Below are positions 60,215 to 64,000 of a DNA stretch of 64,000 bases, piece by piece (position 1 is the first letter of the stretch; the number at the start of each line of letters is the position of its first letter). The notes beneath the pieces are model-generated. The model was not told the origin of the DNA, did no database searches, and saw only the letters and a program-made list of their open reading frames with translations. The position numbers were made by a program, and so were the translations under genes. This DNA is from Streptomyces seoulensis (GTDB taxonomy: Bacteria; Actinomycetota; Actinomycetes; Streptomycetales; Streptomycetaceae), in the NCBI GenBank assembly GCA_013364255.1, contig CP054936.1, forward strand, positions 1,736,001 through 1,800,000. Direction: 5' to 3'.

Positions 60215-61165
60215 TCAGGCGGTCCTGCGGACGGTGAAGGCGACCCGCGCGTTGTCGCCGTCGCCGCCTGCCTTGTCGCACGCGAACCCGGTGGAGACGT
60301 CGCAGCTGTAGCTGTTGTGGCCGGTGAACGGGTTGTCCCAGCTCACCGTGACGGTGCCGCCGCCCGACATCGTGTACGTGGTCCGGCCCTCCGTGCCGGT
60401 CATGAAGCCGTCGGACTCGCTCTGCCAGGTGCCGCTGTCGCTGGGGTTGATCAGAGACGGCGGCAGCGCGTTCTCGCTCCAGACGCCGTGTGACAGGCTC
60501 GCCCCGGTGCGCACGAGCGAACGGCCCGAGTAGTTCGTGAGGTAGACCCTGGTGCTCCGCGCGGCAGTGGCGGTGCGGGCCACGCCGGCGGTGCCGGCCG
60601 TCAGCCGCGCCGGACCGCCGGTAAGCGTCATGTACACCGTGGCGTTGTTGCCGCCGCCGTCGCTGATCGCGCAGTTGTAACCGGCCGGGGCGTCGCATCC
60701 GTAACTGTTGTGGCCCGAGTAGGGGTTGTCCCAGTGGAGGTACACCGTCTGATCGGTGCCGGCGATCTTGAAGTTGGTGTATCCCTCGGTGCCCGTGAGC
60801 ATCCCGCAGGAGTGACTGCCCCAGCGGGGGCTGGTGTGCTTCGCCACGTAGTCGGGCGGGAGGCTGTCGTTGTCCCAGCAGCCGTGCGAGAGGTCGGAGT
60901 AGGTGCGGATCAGTTGCTGGTCGGTGTTGTTGCTGAAGGCCACGGCCACGCTGCGGGCGGAGGAGGCGCTCAGGGAAGCGGACGCCGGGGTGCCGGTGGC
61001 GGGTGCGGCCTGCGCGGCCGGGGCGAGACCCGCGGCGGCACCGGCGAACGCGGCCACGGACAGGGCCACGGCCCGCCGGCGTGCGGGACCCGCGGAACGT
61101 ACGGAACTCGCGGAGCCTGCGAAACGTATGGAACGTGCGAAACGCGCGAAACGTGCGGACATCAT
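60215..61165 (-). CDS. Secreted tandem ET79/aegerolysin-like crystal-toxin homologue
   Basis: 316 residues: an Arg-rich signal peptide (1-53, ending AAQAAPA) and two homologous beta-rich domains (about 70-182 and 203-316). Shared motifs: LSHGCWDN/LSHGVWSE, GMLTGTEGYT/GFMTGTEGRT, WDNPYSGHNSYGC/WDNPFTGHNSYSC and a Gly/Asn-rich end. This pattern matches ET79-type insecticidal crystal proteins and looks like the aegerolysin sandwich, which binds membrane lipids; the family link is from memory. Single-domain forms are usual, so the duplication is notable. It starts 60 bases before the RIP gene on the same strand and is likely co-transcribed. The double ATG has GGAAGG upstream. Confidence 0.8.
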   Translation of the reverse strand: MMSARFARFARSIRFAGSASSVRSAGPARRRAVALSVAAFAGAAAGLAPAAQAAPATGTPASASLSASSARSVAVAFSNNTDQQLIRTYSDLSHGCWDNDSLPPDYVAKHTSPRWGSHSCGMLTGTEGYTNFKIAGTDQTVYLHWDNPYSGHNSYGCDAPAGYNCAISDGGGNNATVYMTLTGGPARLTAGTAGVARTATAARSTRVYLTNYSGRSLVRTGASLSHGVWSENALPPSLINPSDSGTWQSESDGFMTGTEGRTTYTMSGGGTVTVSWDNPFTGHNSYSCDVSTGFACDKAGGDGDNARVAFTVRRTA

Positions 61166-61247
61166 GTAGATGCCTTCCGGGAAAGGGGCGAAGGGCGGAG
61201 GGGGAGAGGGCGACCGGACCGGCCGGAGAGGACGTTCCGGCCGGGGG

Positions 61248-61478
61248 TCAGCTCACGTAGAACAGGTCGAACGCTCCGTTTCCGTTGTCCACACACTCGA
61301 AGCGGCTGAACAGCCCCATGCCGACGCTCAGCGAACCGGCCGTGCGGCACGCGACGTACGTGTCGTAACGACCGCCCGGGATGCGGTAGTCGGCCGCCTG
61401 CGCCGACTGGGCGCCGGCACCACCGAGCAGGAGTGCCGCCAGGACCAGGGATCCGGCAGCGGTCTTTCGCATGCGCAT
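61248..61478 (-). CDS. Small secreted protein, hypothetical
   Basis: 76 residues: signal peptide MRMRKTAAGSLVLAALLLGG ending near AQSAQA, and a mature part of about 48 residues (YRIPGGRYDTYVACRTAGSL; SRFECVDNGNGAFDLFYV) with two cysteines that could form a disulphide. The ATG at 61478 has GGTGGA six bases upstream; a second ATG lies two codons on. It precedes the ET79-like and RIP genes on the same strand and may belong to the same exported set. No family recognised. Confidence 0.8.
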   Translation of the reverse strand: MRMRKTAAGSLVLAALLLGGAGAQSAQAADYRIPGGRYDTYVACRTAGSLSVGMGLFSRFECVDNGNGAFDLFYVS

Positions 61479-61594
61479 AACAAGTCCACCGTTGTGTGTG
61501 TGCCGCGAGCGGCTGTCCGTCAGAGACAGGACGAGCCTGTCGGCGCCCACCCACGTTTCGCCCACGTCTCACCGACGTCCCGCTGACGTCCCGC

Positions 61595-64000
61595 TCACGC
61601 CCGCGGTACGCCCTCCTCGACCCGCGCGACCAACGCGGCGCGGCGCTCGGCGTACTCCTGGGCGCCCGTGATCCGTGAGAGCAGTTCCAGCGCGTGCCCG
61701 GCCGACTCGTGCAGGCCGTGCGCCTCCGCCCGCCCGGCGGACTCCTCCAGTTCCGCCAGGGCCTCGGCGGTGCGGCCGAGCTGCCACAGGGCCTGTCCGC
61801 ACTGCAGGCGCAGCCACACCCATCCGGCGACCTCCTCCTCCGCGCGGGTCAGCGTGAGCGCCTGCCGGACGCGCGCCAGCGCCTGCTCGGGCCGGCCGCC
61901 GTCGAGAGCCATCCGGGCGAGATGCTGAAGGGCCAGGCGCTGGCTGGGCAGATGCCCGCAGTGGACCGCCAGCGCCAGTCCGCGCAGACACGCGGCCTGG
62001 GCCCGCCGGGCCTCACCGGCCCGGGCGTACGCCATGCCGAGGTTGATCCGGGCCGTGGCCTCGGAGACCGGGTCCACGGCCATCGCGGGGGCCGCCTCCA
62101 GGTGTCGCAGGGCCTCGGGCAGCCGGTCCTGCTCGATCAGCAGCCAGCCGAGCAGCGCCCGGACCCGCGACTCGCCGTCGCCGCCGGCCGCGTGCGGGTC
62201 ACGCTGAGCGGAGTCGAGCGCGTCGGCCAGCAGGGGGCACCACTCGTCGCGCGGGCGAAGGATCATCAGCGGCCACTGAAGGATGCCCAGCCGCCACGCC
62301 TGCGCGTGCAGGCCCCCGGCACGGGCGGCGGCGACCGTCCGGGCGAGCAGTTTCCGCTGCTCGGCGTACCAGTGCAGGGCCTGGGGACGGGAGGTGAACT
62401 CCGGGCGGGTGAAGGGCAGCCAGGTCTCGGGCGGCAGGGCGCAGCACACCTGTGACGAGGGTTCGGCGGCCTCGGTGGCGGCCAGGCAGGTGCGCAGCAG
62501 CAGATCGACCAGCCGCCGCAGCGCGCCCTGAGCGTCCGGCCCCGCCACGGCGTCCTCGGATCGCGGGGCGGTGGTGCGGACGTAGAGGCGGATCATGTCG
62601 TGCAGGGACCAGTGACCGTCGCGTTCCTCCACCACGAGGTGGGCGCCGGCCAGGGTGTCGAGCGCGCCCAGGGCGGCATCCTCGGTGGCCCCGGCCAGGG
62701 CCGCCGCCGCGTGGACGTCGATGCGACCGCCCGGGTGCGACGCCAGCGCGTACAGCATCCGGCGGTCCTGGGGCGCGACGTGCCGCAGCGAGGTGCCGAG
62801 GGCGGCGCGCGGCCCCCGGTCGTCCACGGACAGCAGGGCCAGTCTGCGGTCGTCGTCCAGGAGTTGTGCGGCCATCCCATCGAGGGAGGTGTCCGGCTGG
62901 TAGGCCAGCCGGGCCGCCACCACCCGCAGGGCCAGCGGCAGTCCTCCGCACAGTCCGGCCAGGCGCCGTGCGGCGGCGGGCTCGGCGGCGATCCGCCGCG
63001 ATCCGAGTACGGAGACCAGCAGCGCCGCGGATTCGCCGTCGTCCAGGATGCCGACCGGTACGGGCCGGGCCGCCTCGGAGACGATCAGACCCCCCAGCCG
63101 GTCCCGTGAGGTGACCAGGGTGACGCAGCCGGCTCCGCCGGGCAGCAGGGGGCGCACGTGTGCCGAGGAGCCCGCGTCGTCGAGCACCACCAGGACGCGC
63201 CGGTCGGCGGTCAGCTCCCGGTAGAGCGCACCCGCACCCTCCGCCGAGTCCGGGATGTCCTCCGGGGCCACTCCGAGCCGCCGCAGGAAGCCGTGGAGCA
63301 CGAGTTCCCCGTCCGCCGGGCCGTGCGCCCCGAAGCCGGCCAGATCCGCGAAGAGCAGGCCGTCGGGGAACCTGCCGGCGTTCTGGTGGGCCCAGTACAC
63401 GGCCAGCGCTGTCTTGCCGACGCCCGCGGGGCCCGTGACCAGGCAGACAGGTGCGTCCTCCGCGGTCAGCGCGTCCAGCCGGGCCAGCTGGGCCGCGCGC
63501 CCGGTGAATCCTCCCGGAGAGCGCGGCAGGGAACCCCGTCCTCCGAAGGCACGGGTACGCGACGCCGGGGGCGCGCAGGTCGGCGGCCCGGCCGGGGACG
63601 GCAGCCGGGCCGGAGTCACCGGCTCGGCCGGAGTCACCGGCTCGGCCTGAGTCTCCGGCCCGGAGGAGGACGGCAGCTCGCCCGGCCACGGCGACGCGCC
63701 CGGCAACGGCAATGCGCCCGGGGACGACGGTCCGGCTGCCGGGCACGACGACGCATCCGGTGACTGCGGCCGGGCCGGGGATGGTCGCGTGCGGCGCGGG
63801 GCGGGCGGTCCGTCGCGCAGTACCTCTTCGAATGCCTGGGTGAGGCGCGGCCCGGGACACACGCCCAGCTCGTCGGCGAGGAGCCGCCGCGTGTGATGGA
63901 AGCGCTCCACGGCCTGCGCCCGCCGCCCCGAGCGGTGGAGTGCCAGGATCAGGGCGGCCACCAGCGACTCGCGCAGCGGATAGGCGGCGATCTCGGCGTC
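61595..64000 (-). CDS. SARP/AfsR-type regulator (BTAD, NB-ARC and TPR domains), 5' end outside window
   Basis: At least 802 residues; the frame is open to the window edge, so the N-terminal DNA-binding domain lies outside. Visible are the end of the BTAD domain (ALILALHRSGRRAQAVERFH; LLADELGVCPGPRLTQAFEE), a long Pro-rich linker, an NB-ARC NTPase with intact Walker A GPAGVGKTAL and Walker B RRVLVVLDD, an LHDMIRLYV motif like MHD, and a TPR tail (LGMAYARAGEARRAQAACLR; LGRTAEALAELEESAGRAEA). AfsR-like SARPs activate secondary metabolism or development genes. It is next to the putative toxin genes and could control them. Confidence 0.92.
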   Translation of the reverse strand, partial: DAEIAAYPLRESLVAALILALHRSGRRAQAVERFHHTRRLLADELGVCPGPRLTQAFEEVLRDGPPAPRRTRPSPARPQSPDASSCPAAGPSSPGALPLPGASPWPGELPSSSGPETQAEPVTPAEPVTPARLPSPAGPPTCAPPASRTRAFGGRGSLPRSPGGFTGRAAQLARLDALTAEDAPVCLVTGPAGVGKTALAVYWAHQNAGRFPDGLLFADLAGFGAHGPADGELVLHGFLRRLGVAPEDIPDSAEGAGALYRELTADRRVLVVLDDAGSSAHVRPLLPGGAGCVTLVTSRDRLGGLIVSEAARPVPVGILDDGESAALLVSVLGSRRIAAEPAAARRLAGLCGGLPLALRVVAARLAYQPDTSLDGMAAQLLDDDRRLALLSVDDRGPRAALGTSLRHVAPQDRRMLYALASHPGGRIDVHAAAALAGATEDAALGALDTLAGAHLVVEERDGHWSLHDMIRLYVRTTAPRSEDAVAGPDAQGALRRLVDLLLRTCLAATEAAEPSSQVCCALPPETWLPFTRPEFTSRPQALHWYAEQRKLLARTVAAARAGGLHAQAWRLGILQWPLMILRPRDEWCPLLADALDSAQRDPHAAGGDGESRVRALLGWLLIEQDRLPEALRHLEAAPAMAVDPVSEATARINLGMAYARAGEARRAQAACLRGLALAVHCGHLPSQRLALQHLARMALDGGRPEQALARVRQALTLTRAEEEVAGWVWLRLQCGQALWQLGRTAEALAELEESAGRAEAHGLHESAGHALELLSRITGAQEYAERRAALVARVEEGVPRA
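63611..63646. repeat. Perfect tandem 18-base duplication in the SARP linker
   Basis: CGGAGTCACCGGCTCGGC occurs twice head-to-tail (63611-63628, 63629-63646), encoding repeated PAEPVT in the Pro-rich linker. An in-frame slippage duplication. Confidence 0.85.

Overview
The window is high-GC actinobacterial DNA, almost certainly Streptomyces. Evidence: third-codon GC bias throughout, many GTG starts, strong GGAGG-type ribosome binding sites, and a typical Streptomyces gene set (SARP regulator, SigB-type sigma factor, 2-methylisoborneol operon, DUF4232 lipoprotein, Zur-type zinc-free ribosomal proteins). No rRNA, tRNA, CRISPR array, intact insertion sequence or intact prophage was seen. The content is accessory, resembling a chromosome arm or arm-proximal region.

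0-6 kb: an acyl-AMP ligase and a FAD monooxygenase with overlapping ends, then a minus-strand zinc-starvation operon (L33, L31, CobW-like protein, S18, L32; all four ribosomal proteins lack the zinc cysteines) behind a palindromic Zur-like box. 6-12.7 kb: a stress/light signalling block made of a SigB-family sigma factor, an RsbW-like anti-sigma kinase, a bacteriophytochrome histidine kinase, a response regulator and a GAF/SpoIIE phosphatase. 13-16.8 kb: the 2-methylisoborneol operon, namely a family 2B encapsulin shell with a cyclic-nucleotide-binding domain, its terpene cyclase cargo and the GPP methyltransferase.

16.8-36 kb: mostly intact metabolic, secreted and transport genes (aldo/keto reductase with SRPBCC protein, MFS exporter, class A beta-lactamase-like hydrolase, amidase, zinc alcohol dehydrogenase with a divergent XRE regulator, a complete P450/ferredoxin/reductase cassette, S8 and S41 proteases, SDR with a divergent TetR regulator). 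It ends with a CytX-type permease under a TPP riboswitch whose conserved 3' strand also supplies the ribosome binding site.

36-56 kb: a decaying region. Intact genes (a STAND-like protein with a broken Walker A, a GT-B-like protein, a double Lrp regulator, VOC/WYL pair, SUKH immunity protein, MBL hydrolase, histidine phosphatase) are mixed with at least nine truncated or frameshifted genes. These include a surface protein, a flavin monooxygenase, two MFS fragments, DUF1152, LysR, SnoaL-like and EF-hand remnants.

56-64 kb: a universal-stress-protein/class III nucleotide cyclase operon, a membrane protein, and then three secreted minus-strand genes: a ricin-type ribosome-inactivating protein with its catalytic residues apparently intact, a tandem-domain ET79/aegerolysin-like crystal-toxin homologue and a small secreted protein. 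They lie beside a large SARP regulator that runs off the window. This putative toxin locus and the light/sigma/encapsulin neighbourhood are the most interesting parts.
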